Shown here one piece after another: positions 8,976 to 18,001 of a stretch of 64,000 nucleotides of DNA. A program made the translations under genes and the position numbers. The stretch spans positions 1 to 64,000 of the forward strand of contig DATMAU010000028.1 of assembly GCA_035559775.1 (NCBI GenBank), given 5' to 3'. The notes under the pieces are model-generated. The model was not told the DNA's origin. It worked only from the letters and a program-made list of their open reading frames with translations, and did not search any database. The DNA is from AG1 sp035559775 (GTDB lineage: Archaea; Thermoproteota; Thermoprotei_A; Sulfolobales; AG1). Numbering within the stretch: position 1 is the stretch's first letter; each line of letters starts with the position of its first letter.

Positions 8976-10148
8976 ATGAGCAAGGAGAAGACAACAGTTT
9001 CTGTTATAAAGGCTGATATAGGTTCGCTCGCTGGTCACCACGTAGTTCATCCTGATACTCTCGCAATAGCTTCAAGGATCCTTGCTGAGGGTAAGTCGAA
9101 GGGCATTATAACAGACTACTACGTTACAAATGTTGGCGATGATCTGCAGTTGATAATGACACATAGAAGAGGTGTTGACAACAACGCTGTTCACGAACTC
9201 GCATGGAATGCTTTTAAAGAGGCTGCGAGGGTTGCTAAGGAGCTGGGTCTCTATGCAGCTGGGCAGGATCTCTTGAGCGATGCTTTTAGCGGTAATGTGA
9301 GGGGTCTCGGTCCAGGTGTTGCTGAGATGGAGTTTGAGGAGAGACCTTCAGAGCCTATAGTGATCTTTATGGCTGATAAGACAGAGCCCGGGGCTTTCAA
9401 TCTACCAATGTACAGAATATTCGCGGATCCTTTCAATACAGCTGGTCTAGTAATAGACCCTAGGCTTCACCAGGGCTTCAAGTTCACAGTATATGATGCC
9501 TTTGAAGGGAGAGAGATAACACTCAACGCCCCAGAAGAGATCTACGATCTGCTGGCCATTATAGGAACACCTGGGAGGTTTATAGTGAGGAGGGTCAACA
9601 GGAAAGGAGATGACGAGATAGCAGCTGTAGTCAGTGTTGAGAGGCTAAGCCTTATAGCGGGTAGGTATGTTGGTAAGGATGATCCTGTAGCTATAGTGAG
9701 GGCTCAGAGCGGTTTCCCAGCAGTGGGCGAGATACTCGAGGCCTTCACACACCCACACCTAGTAGCTGGCTGGATGAGGGGTAGTCACCACGGCCCATTA
9801 ATGCCAGTAGGGCTGAGACACGCTAAGGTAACGAGATTCGATGGCCCGCCGAGGGTTGTTGCTCTAGGCTTTAATGTTAAGAACGCTAAGCTTGTGGGCC
9901 CAGCGGATCTGTTCGATGATGTAGCGTTTGACGAGGTCAGAAGAATGGCTCTAATTATTGCTGATTATATGAGGAGACACGGCCCCATGATGCCACACAG
10001 ACTCGGGCCGGAGGAGATGGAGTATACAACACTTCCAGAGGTTCTCCAGAGGCTTAGCAGCAGGTTTGTTGAGACGGGTGAGAGAAAGGCCGCTAAGCCG
10101 AAAGTAACATCAGAGCTTCTAACACCTGAAAGAGAGGAGGCTGATTAG
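8976..10148 (+). CDS. fbp: Fructose-1,6-bisphosphate aldolase/phosphatase (bifunctional)
   Basis: A 390-residue protein beginning MSKEKTTVSVIKADIGSLAGHH, the near-invariant opening of archaeal type V FBPA/P. It continues with GDDLQLIMTH, GVAEMEFEERPSEP, YRIFADPFNT and RGSHHGPLMPVG, all typical of the family. One active site both condenses dihydroxyacetone phosphate with glyceraldehyde 3-phosphate and dephosphorylates the product, driving gluconeogenesis. The ATG at 8976 is preferred over the GTG at 8964 because GGTGG lies exactly five bases before it and homologues start there. Triosephosphate isomerase follows 13 bases later, giving a gluconeogenic pair. Confidence 0.95.
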   Translation: MSKEKTTVSVIKADIGSLAGHHVVHPDTLAIASRILAEGKSKGIITDYYVTNVGDDLQLIMTHRRGVDNNAVHELAWNAFKEAARVAKELGLYAAGQDLLSDAFSGNVRGLGPGVAEMEFEERPSEPIVIFMADKTEPGAFNLPMYRIFADPFNTAGLVIDPRLHQGFKFTVYDAFEGREITLNAPEEIYDLLAIIGTPGRFIVRRVNRKGDDEIAAVVSVERLSLIAGRYVGKDDPVAIVRAQSGFPAVGEILEAFTHPHLVAGWMRGSHHGPLMPVGLRHAKVTRFDGPPRVVALGFNVKNAKLVGPADLFDDVAFDEVRRMALIIADYMRRHGPMMPHRLGPEEMEYTTLPEVLQRLSSRFVETGERKAAKPKVTSELLTPEREEAD

Positions 10149-10161
10149 AAGAGGATCTTTA

Positions 10162-10914
10162 ATGAGGATCCCTGTTCTTGTGATAAATTTTAAGACCTAC
10201 CGTACATCCTATGGCCAGTCTGGGCTAAGCATAGCTAAGTCTGCTGAGAAAGTCGCTCTAGAGACGGGTCTCAACATCGTGATAGCCCCGCCCCTTCTCG
10301 AGACATCCTTAATAGTCAAGAATGTTGGCATAGATGTTTATGCACAGCATGCCGAGCCACTATACTATGGAGCATATACTGGTCATACGCCCATAGAAGC
10401 CCTGAGAGATGTGGGGGTTAGGGGGGTTCTTGTGAATCATAGTGAGAACCAAACGGATCTTAAAAGTATTATAAGGATATCGGAGATCGCAAGATCCATG
10501 GGACTAGGCGTCATCGCTTGTTCCGACAGCACAGGTTTAGCAGAGATAATAGCAAGGCACGCAATGCCGGACGCCATAGCTCTGGAGCCGCCAGAGCTCA
10601 TAGGAAGCGGTATAGCTGTTTCCAAAGCAAGGCCTGAGATTATTGTTGAAGGTGTTAGAGCTATAAAACAGGTCTCTAAGCATATGTTATGGAATACCGA
10701 GCAAGTACCACGAGATATAGCTGTTCTAGCCGGTGCCGGTATATCATCTCGAGAAGATGTTGCGAGAGCCATAGAGTTAGGAGCTGAGGGAGTGCTTGTA
10801 GCATCAGCAATAATGCTCTCCAAATCTCCGGAGAGCGTTATAATGGATTTTGCGCAATCAATGCTCAAGGCTTGGGATGAGAGAAGGGCAGGTTCTAGTG
10901 ATAAAAAAGCCTAG
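10162..10914 (+). CDS. tpiA: Triosephosphate isomerase
   Basis: A 250-residue TIM barrel of the shorter archaeal type. K11 in NFKTY, H93 in NHSEN and E142 in ALEPPELIG are the catalytic lysine, histidine and glutamate. AGAGISSREDV and GVLVAS near the C-terminus form the phosphate-binding region. It interconverts dihydroxyacetone phosphate and glyceraldehyde 3-phosphate, the two substrates of the FBPA/P encoded just upstream. The ATG at 10162 follows AGAGGATCTTT. Confidence 0.93.
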   Translation: MRIPVLVINFKTYRTSYGQSGLSIAKSAEKVALETGLNIVIAPPLLETSLIVKNVGIDVYAQHAEPLYYGAYTGHTPIEALRDVGVRGVLVNHSENQTDLKSIIRISEIARSMGLGVIACSDSTGLAEIIARHAMPDAIALEPPELIGSGIAVSKARPEIIVEGVRAIKQVSKHMLWNTEQVPRDIAVLAGAGISSREDVARAIELGAEGVLVASAIMLSKSPESVIMDFAQSMLKAWDERRAGSSDKKA

Positions 10915-11212
10915 CTACGGAGCTAAAGGCGCTTGCGAGGTATGCTGGGAAAAGTCGGCAATGTTTAGATGTATAAGATGTGGTCGCACTGTTTGCTATG
11001 ATCATTTAGGGCCTGGCAATATATGCGTGATATGTAAATCCATGCTATGTAGCATCTGTGGCAAGAACCTAGCAACGATAAGCTGCGTTTCATGCGGCAG
11101 ACTCACATGCTATGGATGTCTCGATAGAAGGTATAATAACCCTGTGTGTATGTTATGCAAAATAGGATCTATAAATATAGTAAGAGCGGGATCTAAGTTT
11201 CATAGTGATTGA
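10877..11212 (+). CDS. Small zinc-binding protein with repeated CxxC pairs (B-box-like)
   Basis: About 111 residues with a dense array of metal ligands: CEVC, CIRC, CYDH, CVIC, CSIC, CVSC, CYGC and CMLC. The CxxC...CxxC...CxxH order resembles tandem B-box or related treble-clef zinc fingers. Function is unknown; protein or RNA binding is an inference. It overlaps the end of tpiA by 38 bases if it starts at the ATG at 10877. A GTG at 10898, with GAAGGGCAGG before it, is another good start. No terminator separates it from tpiA, so it probably belongs to the fbp-tpiA transcript. Confidence 0.7.
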   Translation: MREGQVLVIKKPSYGAKGACEVCWEKSAMFRCIRCGRTVCYDHLGPGNICVICKSMLCSICGKNLATISCVSCGRLTCYGCLDRRYNNPVCMLCKIGSINIVRAGSKFHSD

Positions 11213-11277
11213 CATAAGATTATAACGATCTCGTCCATGGATTCACAGATCTCGAGTTTTTTACCAGAGCCTATATA

Positions 11278-11296
11278 ACTGATTCAATGAATCAGT
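11278..11296. repeat. Perfect inverted repeat ACTGATTC-AAT-GAATCAGT
   Basis: An 8-bp stem around a 3-base centre just after the zinc protein gene. It shares the core ACTGATT...AATCAGT with the palindrome at 7586-7601, so both may be sites for one DNA-binding protein, or this may be a hairpin near the 3' end of the transcript. Confidence 0.35.
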
Positions 11297-11362
11297 CCTA
11301 GCTATTCCGTGATATCACTACTCATAGCTCTTCTCCATCGGGCATTTCCATCTCACTGTTAA

Positions 11363-11396
11363 GGAAAAGGGAAAACATGATAAGTTTCCTTTTTCC
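11363..11396. terminator. Candidate bidirectional terminator hairpin
   Basis: GGAAAAGGGAAA and TTTCCTTTTTCC form a 12-bp stem with one G:U pair and a 10-base loop. It lies between two convergent genes and the downstream arm is T-rich, which suits termination of the plus-strand transcript. Confidence 0.4.
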
Positions 11397-11623
11397 AGCC
11401 AATGCCTATTGAGTATTTAAAGTAATACTAGCACCGTGGGATAGGTATACTGCTTGATAAAATAGCATTGCATAAGGATCTATGGAGGCAGATATTAGAC
11501 ACTATAATAAATTCCACGAGATCTGTAGTGTTATGTAAAAGAGATTATAGTAGAGGTTAAAAGCCTGGTTTTATTTATGGGTTAGCTCGACGCTCATATA
11601 GCAGTGAGCACTGATAGATCTTT

Positions 11624-12766
11624 TCATAGGGTTCCAAACCTTCTGTTCCATTCTTCATAGCTGCGTAGCATATCTTGAGATATGCTTGGTTTTCTCTTTG
11701 AAACGGCGTCCATTAGATCTTTCATTTGGATCGGTCTTGGTTTACCGCCTATAGATCCCTTTTCGAACAGCTCGTCAACAACCTTGGAATAGGCTTCCCT
11801 CACTATATCCACTATATCGCTTGCCGAGTATCCCTCGGTGATCCTTGCTATCTCTTCGAGGTTGACGTCTGGATCTAGTTCTAAGTTTCTGCAATAGTGC
11901 TTTAGAAGCGCTAACCTGGTCTCGTAGTTAGGGCTCGGTACATATATTCTTTTCTGGAACCTTCTTATAAACCCTATATCCAGGGACCAGGGCTTGTTCG
12001 TAGTACCTATAACAAAGATCATCTCCCTACTCCCCTTGCTATAGAGCCCATCCATCTCTTTAAGAAACTGGTTCCTAACCCTCACCTCTCCCCCAACCTC
12101 TGAGGAGAAGACCCCCATTAACGAGTCAACCTCGTCTATAACTATGATTACGGGTCTACCTTTTTCTGCGATCTGTCTTGCAGTATCGAAGATCCTTCTT
12201 ACGTTCTTTTCAGCATCGCCCAGCCATTTTGACATTATATCTGAGGCATCTATAGGTATGAAGGCAGCCTTGATCTCGTTTGCCACGGCCGCGGCGAGCA
12301 TGGTTTTACCATTACCTGGAGGTCCAAAGAGGAGCACCCCCTTATCCCAGCCTATCTTATCAACATATAGATCTGGTCTTTTTACTGGATAGATTATGGC
12401 TTTTTTAATAGCTTTCTTAACATCATCAAGATCCACTATATCTTCGAAGGTTATTCTAGGAGGTTCTTTGACAAGATCCCTCTCTGTTGTTGGAGAACCG
12501 CTTTCCATGTTCTTCCCAGCAACCCCGATCTTCTCTAGGCTTTTCTCAAGAAACGCGGCTCTCTCCTCATAGCTCCTTATAAACTCCACATAGGCCTCCC
12601 TCAACCCGGTGTCTGGGTTTATGCTTAAGATCCTTCTGAGGATCTGTGCGGCGGCCTTGTAGTATTTCACGGCGTCCTCGTAGTTACCAGTCCTCTCAGC
12701 CATTACAGCTTTGTCGGCATACTCCCTCGCTGTTCTTTCTAAGAGGCTTGTTGAGTAGCTGCTCAA
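11624..12766 (-). CDS. cdvC: Cell division protein CdvC (Vps4-like AAA+ ATPase)
   Basis: A 380-residue protein with an N-terminal three-helix MIT domain (about 1-75, AREYADKAVMAERTGNYEDA) and an AAA+ module. Walker A is GPPGNGKT (148-155), Walker B is VIVIDEVDSL near 207, and GTTNKPWSLDIGFIRRF carries the arginine-finger region. CdvC disassembles ESCRT-III (CdvB) filaments during constriction at the division site. The MIT domain would bind the MIM2-type segment of CdvB. A TTG at 12766 with GGAGTGA upstream is the start. It is the last gene of cdvABC, 15 bases after cdvB. Confidence 0.95.
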   Translation of the reverse strand: MSSYSTSLLERTAREYADKAVMAERTGNYEDAVKYYKAAAQILRRILSINPDTGLREAYVEFIRSYEERAAFLEKSLEKIGVAGKNMESGSPTTERDLVKEPPRITFEDIVDLDDVKKAIKKAIIYPVKRPDLYVDKIGWDKGVLLFGPPGNGKTMLAAAVANEIKAAFIPIDASDIMSKWLGDAEKNVRRIFDTARQIAEKGRPVIIVIDEVDSLMGVFSSEVGGEVRVRNQFLKEMDGLYSKGSREMIFVIGTTNKPWSLDIGFIRRFQKRIYVPSPNYETRLALLKHYCRNLELDPDVNLEEIARITEGYSASDIVDIVREAYSKVVDELFEKGSIGGKPRPIQMKDLMDAVSKRKPSISQDMLRSYEEWNRRFGTL

Positions 12767-12781
12767 ATGATCTCACTCCTC

Positions 12782-13747
12782 TCATTTCACTATGCTGATC
12801 TTGTTACCTTTAACAAGCCTATCAAGCGAGGCCATGACATCCTCCCTTGAGCATCCATAGTTTCTGGTAAAGTCATCTATATCTAAGAAGCCTCCTCGAG
12901 ATATTATGTAGTCTAGGAGAGCCTTATCAAGATCCTCGGGGGATCTTATATGTCTATTTCCACGAACCACTGATCCCTTATTCTCTGCAGTCCTCGCATC
13001 CTTGCTAGCCTTGGCATCGCTCTGCCCTTTGTAGTGGTTGGTCATAACAGCATAGACGTCTGGTGGTAATGATACCGTATCCTCGTTGAGATCTATTGTC
13101 ACTAACTTTGCAAGTTCTGGGATCATTTGGGGGAGCGTTTCATCAACGCTCCTATCAGCATCCGCCATTATTTTCTTAAGCAGCTCAGAGGCTTCTCTAG
13201 AATCCGGCTTTACAGTATGTTCCAACATAGGCTCGGGGGTCGATGTAGCCCCTGTTATCGCGTTTATCTCTCCCATGACCCTCTCGAGAGAGACTGCTAC
13301 GTTGGGTACTATAGGTGCTATCTGGGGCTTCAGTAGATCTAGGAGTTTCTGGAATTCCATGAGCGATGGTCTTATCTTATCCAGCTCGCTCAGGGTGCCG
13401 ACCCTTAGTTTTAGCTGTTCTATGAATGTTAGGGCTATCCTTAGCCTCCTATAGATCTTTTTTATCTCAACCATCTCGTTGGCATATATAGTGGCCCTGG
13501 CTATGTTCTTCTCAGTAACAGCTCTGAGGGCTTGTGTGTATAGCTCGTTATATCTCCTCTGCATTTTCCTAGCAACTTCCTCTATAGCGTTGTAGCTGAG
13601 ATCCAGTTCCACTAGGATCTGCTCGAGGGCTCTTTTAAGCGTGCTATCCTTTCTAGACATAGCCTTAGCTATTCCAGAGAATAGCCTGGTTATTGTATCA
13701 TGACCCCACCATCTCTTCTCAACATCACCGCCCGCTATTGGGTTCAC
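12782..13747 (-). CDS. cdvB: Cell division protein CdvB (ESCRT-III homologue)
   Basis: About 321 residues. A basic helical ESCRT-III core occupies roughly 20-210 (LKRALEQILVELDLSYNAIEEVARKMQRR and on), followed by a proline-containing linker that includes SLPPDVYAVM, and a C-terminal winged helix (LDKALLDYIISRGGFLDIDDFTRNYGCSREDV). The winged helix is the known contact for CdvA; the linker is the expected MIM2 site for CdvC. It polymerises at mid-cell and drives constriction. GGTGT followed by five bases favours the GTG at 13747; a GTG at 13756 is also in frame. Confidence 0.93.
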   Translation of the reverse strand: MNPIAGGDVEKRWWGHDTITRLFSGIAKAMSRKDSTLKRALEQILVELDLSYNAIEEVARKMQRRYNELYTQALRAVTEKNIARATIYANEMVEIKKIYRRLRIALTFIEQLKLRVGTLSELDKIRPSLMEFQKLLDLLKPQIAPIVPNVAVSLERVMGEINAITGATSTPEPMLEHTVKPDSREASELLKKIMADADRSVDETLPQMIPELAKLVTIDLNEDTVSLPPDVYAVMTNHYKGQSDAKASKDARTAENKGSVVRGNRHIRSPEDLDKALLDYIISRGGFLDIDDFTRNYGCSREDVMASLDRLVKGNKISIVK

Positions 13748-13778
13748 ATATAACACCCCGTCTAGGGGTTAGGCAGCG

Positions 13779-14486
13779 TTATGAAGATACTATCCTAACC
13801 TCTATCGGCTTAGACTGAGCCTGCTGTGGAGCCTCTATCTTGGGCTGTGTGGCTTGAACCTCTATCGGGATCTTCTGGGGAACTATAGCCTCGTTCTCAA
13901 GCTTTTCCAGGAGTTCTAGGTGTTTCTCTATATCGCTTTTCTCATCAACAGCCCTGGCTTTAGAGCCCCTCAGCCCCTCTATGCTTGTTTTGAACCTCTG
14001 CTCACCGATCTCGCCCGAAGTATAGCCTAGCTTGAGGTGGTTTATAGCCTTATCTATATGTAGGATCTCGTCCTCGAGTTCTCCCAGCCTTTTCCTGAGA
14101 GTGTTCCTAACACTCTTGGCCTTCTCTCTAAGCCTAGAGAGGGTTGCCTCGAGACTCTTCTTCATCTCCTCGTATGCTTGTGAACCCATCTCTTTCGATG
14201 AGAATAGCTCCTCAAGAGCCCTGGCTCTCTTTCTAGCCCTATCTAGCTGCTGCTCAACCTTTATAGCCTCTACTCTCCACTCGGGGAGCACTATTAGTGT
14301 TTCTGGAGAGACGTTAACCCTCTCTGATGGGATGTATGATAAATAGCCATCCTCCCTCATAATCTCTATCCCAGTGACACTTCCATCGACATCTGAGTAT
14401 ATAGATGATAAGACGCCCAAGATCCTGCCATAAGGATCTCTCACCTTAGATCCCAGATGCTTCTCGATCTCATCGATTGATACCAT
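13779..14486 (-). CDS. cdvA: Cell division protein CdvA
   Basis: A 235-residue protein with an N-terminal PRC-barrel-like domain (LGSKVRDPYGRILGVLSSIY, about 10-70), a long coiled-coil centre (75-195), a P/Q-rich linker and the C-terminal peptide SKPIEVRIVSS. In Sulfolobus a C-terminal CdvA peptide docks on the CdvB winged helix and recruits it to the membrane, and this tail fits that role. It heads the cdvABC transcript. The start is an ATG at 14486, eight bases after GAGGT. TATA-like sequences lie upstream. Confidence 0.95.
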   Translation of the reverse strand: MVSIDEIEKHLGSKVRDPYGRILGVLSSIYSDVDGSVTGIEIMREDGYLSYIPSERVNVSPETLIVLPEWRVEAIKVEQQLDRARKRARALEELFSSKEMGSQAYEEMKKSLEATLSRLREKAKSVRNTLRKRLGELEDEILHIDKAINHLKLGYTSGEIGEQRFKTSIEGLRGSKARAVDEKSDIEKHLELLEKLENEAIVPQKIPIEVQATQPKIEAPQQAQSKPIEVRIVSS

Positions 14487-14508
14487 ATACCCTAACCTCG
14501 AAGGAAAT

Positions 14509-14534
14509 GCTTATACTACGATAGGTATATAAGC
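14509..14534 (-). promoter_or_regulatory. TATA-like elements upstream of cdvA
   Basis: On the minus strand GCTTATATACC (about 14524-14534) and AGTATAAGC (about 14509-14517) lie 25-45 bases before the cdvA ATG. The distal box would give a short leader containing the GAGGT ribosome site; the proximal one would give an almost leaderless message. In relatives cdv transcription is cell-cycle regulated, but no operator can be read here. Confidence 0.4.
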
Positions 14535-14681
14535 ACTATGGTAGAACACCCATAAGTGCCAGATAACACGGAGAAAAGGCTAGTTAGTGTTCAGTGATAC
14601 CTATGTAATATCATCGGAAATAGAAGGTGATATCACATCATCTATAGGTATATATATGTATATATAGAATAAGTTTTAACA

Positions 14682-15695
14682 TTAACTATCTCTGCCAGCT
14701 TGGCCCAAGATCTCCTCGGCTAGGTCTGTGATCAAGATGTTCCTACGTCCAAGCATATTGAAAGCTCTCTCAAGATTTGTGAAACAGATAGGACACATTA
14801 CTATCACCCTATCACTCCCAGTAGAGGCTAGCTCCTCAGCTCTCTTTATAGCGATTCTCAAGGCCAGCTTTGGAGATATCCCTTCTATGGGGCCCCCGCA
14901 GCAGAGTGTCTTTACCCCGCTGTTCTTGGGCTCTATGTAGCGTATATTTCTAGCGGCATTTCTAGTGGCATCGTATAGTCCTAGCTTTCTAGCCATATAG
15001 CACGAATCATGAATAACAGGCGGCTTAACCATAGCACTGGTAGTATGGGTCTTGTCACTGGCTGTGTTGTCTTTTACCCTGATCAGTTCTAGGTAGTGCC
15101 TCACCTCTATTTCGAAACCTTCTATATAGCGTGGATAGATCTCTCTAAGCACGTAGGTTGTATGAGGATCCACCGTTATGATCTTTTTAACACCCTCTCT
15201 CACAAGCTGTTTATACACATTAACAGCGTGCTGTGCAAAGAGATCCTCGAGACCTAGCTCGTAGAGGTATATTCCAGAGTAGAGATCGTTCTCGTATAGA
15301 TATCCGAAATCGACACCGCTAGCTCTCAGAAGCTTAACAATAGATCTCAGTGTTCTAGACGAGTAATCAAGGATCTTTTGATCCGGCTTGATAAGCTTGG
15401 ACGCAAACCATGAGAAGAGTCTTGGGGATAGGCCTATGAAGAGCCTTGCGATCCTTATCCCCCGGTCTCCAAGCCTCTCATGTATATTCACAAGAGAGCC
15501 TGCATATGCCATTAGTTGGTATAGACACCCGGTATATAGGACTGTCTCCCCACCCCTTCTAAGCCCCAGATCCTCAGCCCATTCGTGGCAAACCCTACTA
15601 GGGGCGGCTAGAGGGTTGCCATAGATCCTCGATATAGTCTCCACAATAACCAGCTGCGAAGGAACTATATCTATGCCATGGTTATGACTCTTCAT
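14682..15695 (-). CDS. HdrB/GlpC-type cysteine-rich (CCG) protein
   Basis: A 337-residue soluble protein. The second CCG domain is intact: HDSCYMARK, then TLCCGGPIEGIS, then VIVMCPICFTNL. The first is degenerate (YTGCLYQ). CCG domains bind an unusual [4Fe-4S] cluster in heterodisulfide reductases and related electron-transfer complexes. It starts two bases after the stop of the membrane protein gene at 15698-17566, so the two should be cotranscribed and form one complex. Candidate substrates are a disulfide or a quinone-linked donor; neither can be chosen from sequence. Confidence 0.75.
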   Translation of the reverse strand: MKSHNHGIDIVPSQLVIVETISRIYGNPLAAPSRVCHEWAEDLGLRRGGETVLYTGCLYQLMAYAGSLVNIHERLGDRGIRIARLFIGLSPRLFSWFASKLIKPDQKILDYSSRTLRSIVKLLRASGVDFGYLYENDLYSGIYLYELGLEDLFAQHAVNVYKQLVREGVKKIITVDPHTTYVLREIYPRYIEGFEIEVRHYLELIRVKDNTASDKTHTTSAMVKPPVIHDSCYMARKLGLYDATRNAARNIRYIEPKNSGVKTLCCGGPIEGISPKLALRIAIKRAEELASTGSDRVIVMCPICFTNLERAFNMLGRRNILITDLAEEILGQAGRDS

Positions 15696-15697
15696 TA

Positions 15698-17566
15698 CTA
15701 GGCACCTGCTTCTCTAAGCATTTCTGACAGATCCTTTACCTTTATATCCTTATCAAGCCCAAGGTTTCTCAACGCGTCTTCTAGCATTGCTATACAGAAG
15801 GGACACTCAGCCACTATGGTGTTAACCCCCAGCGATGCCAGCTCTTCAACTCTCTCAACAGAGATTCTCTTCTTCTCTGGAACATCATACCAGTAGTTAG
15901 ATCCTCCGGCCCCGCAGCAGAACGTCCTATAACCACTCCTCCGCGCCTCTTTATAGCTCTCGCTAGAGATCCTCACAATCCTCCTAGGCTCATCTTCGAT
16001 CCTGTTTATCCTCGCTATGTAGCATGAGTCATGCATGGTAGCCGCTCCACCGATCTTCGATTTAGGCTTTATCCTTCCCTCCTCGACAAGCTTTGAGAGG
16101 AGTTGTGAGTGGTGGAGGATCTCAACGTTGAATGTGGGATCCAGTTCTTTATATTCGTTCTTAAATGTGTTGAAGCCATGGGGGCATATTGTTACGATCC
16201 TTTTGACACCAAGCTTCTTAAAAAGATCTATATTTCTCAAGGCTATATCCTGGAACCTGCTCTCCTCACCAAGTCTTCTCAAGGGATCTCCACAGCACAT
16301 TTCAAGATCGCCTAGCACGGCGATCCTGATCCCTGCTTCTTTCAGGATCTCTATGAAGGCCTGTATAGCTTTTCTAGCCCTATCATCGAAGCTACCCATA
16401 CAGCCTACCCATAAGAGGTAGTCATACTCGCCCGTCTCTTCTGCTAGCTGGACACCCAGTTTTTTGATCCAGTCATGTCTTCCATAGTTAGGTGCCCCTA
16501 TGCTATTACCGCTCTGGGCTATGTTAGATATGAGGGAGATCTTCTTCGGATCTATTTTCGAGTTGAACACGAGCCATCTCCTCACATCAACGATCAGGGG
16601 CACGTGATCCACGCCCATGGGGCATATCTCTACACAGGCACCACATGTGGTACAAGCCCAGAAAGTATCATCCTGAAGGAGATCTACAACCTGTTTCCCG
16701 GGATCCATCCTAACACCCTGCCTTGCTACGAGCACAACCTTCCTCGGGGATAGAGGTCTCCCCACAGCATATGCTGGGCACACGCTGTCACATAAGCCAC
16801 AGTTGGCGCATGAGTCGAGGTTCACGAGCCTCTCAGGCTCTATGTCGGTGAGAGAGCCTACACCAACCTTGATCTTATCGATGGTTTCTTCGCTCAGCTC
16901 GCTAAGTTTAAATGGTGTGGGGAGCTTCCCAGGGTTTCTCTGTTTATTAATGAAGACGTTCAGGGCCGAGGCTATGTTGTACCAGAACCTCGTGTGGGGT
17001 GTTAGAAGAACTATTATTGGTGATATAGCTAGTGCTAGGGCTATCGCTTCTCTATAATATATGCTTGATAAGGCTATCCCTCCCAGGACTGGGATTACCG
17101 CTAAGTAGGCCAGATCTTTCTTTCCAAGCTCTATAAGCCAGCTCCTCTTACCCTCTCTAGGTCTCATATTGACAAGGATAATGATCCCGGATGCCAGTGC
17201 TACAGCTCCGACTACCGCTATGGGTATGTGGAGGGGTCTGAGGATAGAGCCTCCTTCCAGAAGCAATAGGATCGTGTATAGTAGCGAGAGCACCATTATC
17301 AGCATGTAGGAGTATAGAGCCACGCCTCTGAATACCCCCTCTATAATGGGCTCGCCGCCCCATCTGAAGAACCTGCCCTGCAGTATCACTTCAACAATGA
17401 ATCTATGCCACGTACTACTATCAGCTCTGATTATGTAGGAAAAGATCTTCTTGAGCTCCCCATATTCTCTAAGCCTATATATTATACCCAGTGTGGAGGC
17501 GACCATGAGGATCATGTAGATTGAGATAGAGAAGATCCACACGATATTATTCAATATAGTCCCCAT
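15698..17566 (-). CDS. Membrane Fe-S oxidoreductase, HdrE/HdrD-like fusion
   Basis: A 622-residue protein. Residues 1-200 hold about five or six membrane helices, resembling the cytochrome b-like HdrE/NarI region. Two ferredoxin-type motifs follow (CANCGLCDSVCP and CTTCGACVEICP). Then come two CCG domains, one with GCMGSF...EMCCGDP and one with HDSCYIAR...FCCGAGGSNYW. This order matches a fusion of HdrE and HdrD. It could pass electrons between the membrane quinone pool and a soluble thiol or disulfide acceptor. Together with the next gene it probably forms a membrane-bound electron-transfer complex. No HdrA flavoprotein is nearby. Confidence 0.8.
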   Translation of the reverse strand: MGTILNNIVWIFSISIYMILMVASTLGIIYRLREYGELKKIFSYIIRADSSTWHRFIVEVILQGRFFRWGGEPIIEGVFRGVALYSYMLIMVLSLLYTILLLLEGGSILRPLHIPIAVVGAVALASGIIILVNMRPREGKRSWLIELGKKDLAYLAVIPVLGGIALSSIYYREAIALALAISPIIVLLTPHTRFWYNIASALNVFINKQRNPGKLPTPFKLSELSEETIDKIKVGVGSLTDIEPERLVNLDSCANCGLCDSVCPAYAVGRPLSPRKVVLVARQGVRMDPGKQVVDLLQDDTFWACTTCGACVEICPMGVDHVPLIVDVRRWLVFNSKIDPKKISLISNIAQSGNSIGAPNYGRHDWIKKLGVQLAEETGEYDYLLWVGCMGSFDDRARKAIQAFIEILKEAGIRIAVLGDLEMCCGDPLRRLGEESRFQDIALRNIDLFKKLGVKRIVTICPHGFNTFKNEYKELDPTFNVEILHHSQLLSKLVEEGRIKPKSKIGGAATMHDSCYIARINRIEDEPRRIVRISSESYKEARRSGYRTFCCGAGGSNYWYDVPEKKRISVERVEELASLGVNTIVAECPFCIAMLEDALRNLGLDKDIKVKDLSEMLREAGA

Positions 17567-17599
17567 ATTAATGTGTTAAGAGGCTAGATATCTGGGAAG

Positions 17600-17959
17600 A
17601 TGCTGGGTAATCTTAGAGATCTCGTGTGGAGATCAACATGGGATAGTGTGTGTTTTAACACTCTGAGGGAGATGTATCTTCAATCATGTGGAGAGCGTTA
17701 TCCACGCCCCCCGCTCTTCGAGGAACTGCCTAATAGTCTGCCACATAGATTCTCAGCTATACTCTCAATGGTCTCGGAGGCCATGATCTGTGGGCTTAGT
17801 GAGGGCAGTAAGGGGCTTGAGGGTTATTTAGAGAAGCTCAGAGAGGAGCTACTCAAGCTCTACTCAGACCTATTGTTAGAGGAAAAGGAGTATGGGTCGA
17901 GGCTGAGACCCCACAAGATCGAGGATCTATTGAGAATCCTGGCAGAGAAGCAGGGATAG
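17600..17959 (+). CDS. Uncharacterised helical protein
   Basis: A 119-residue protein of no family I recognise. It is predicted largely helical, with an acidic/basic C-terminal half (LEGYLEKLREELLKLYSDLLLEEKE split here for length) and two cysteines near the start. It is divergent from the HdrE/D-like gene, with only 33 bases between the starts, and lies 42 bases before L10e. The ATG at 17600 and clean codon pattern make it likely to be a real gene. Confidence 0.6.
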   Translation: MLGNLRDLVWRSTWDSVCFNTLREMYLQSCGERYPRPPLFEELPNSLPHRFSAILSMVSEAMICGLSEGSKGLEGYLEKLREELLKLYSDLLLEEKEYGSRLRPHKIEDLLRILAEKQG

Positions 17960-18001
17960 GCTTATAATAGGCCTTGCTATATAGAGCTATTGGGTAGCAA
18001 A

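Larger units (their letters stand above)
11213..11623. other. Convergent intergenic region with hairpins
   Basis: About 410 bases between the zinc protein gene (plus) and cdvC (minus), both ending here. It contains two strong inverted repeats listed separately and no credible coding frame. A bidirectional termination role is the simplest reading. Confidence 0.5.
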
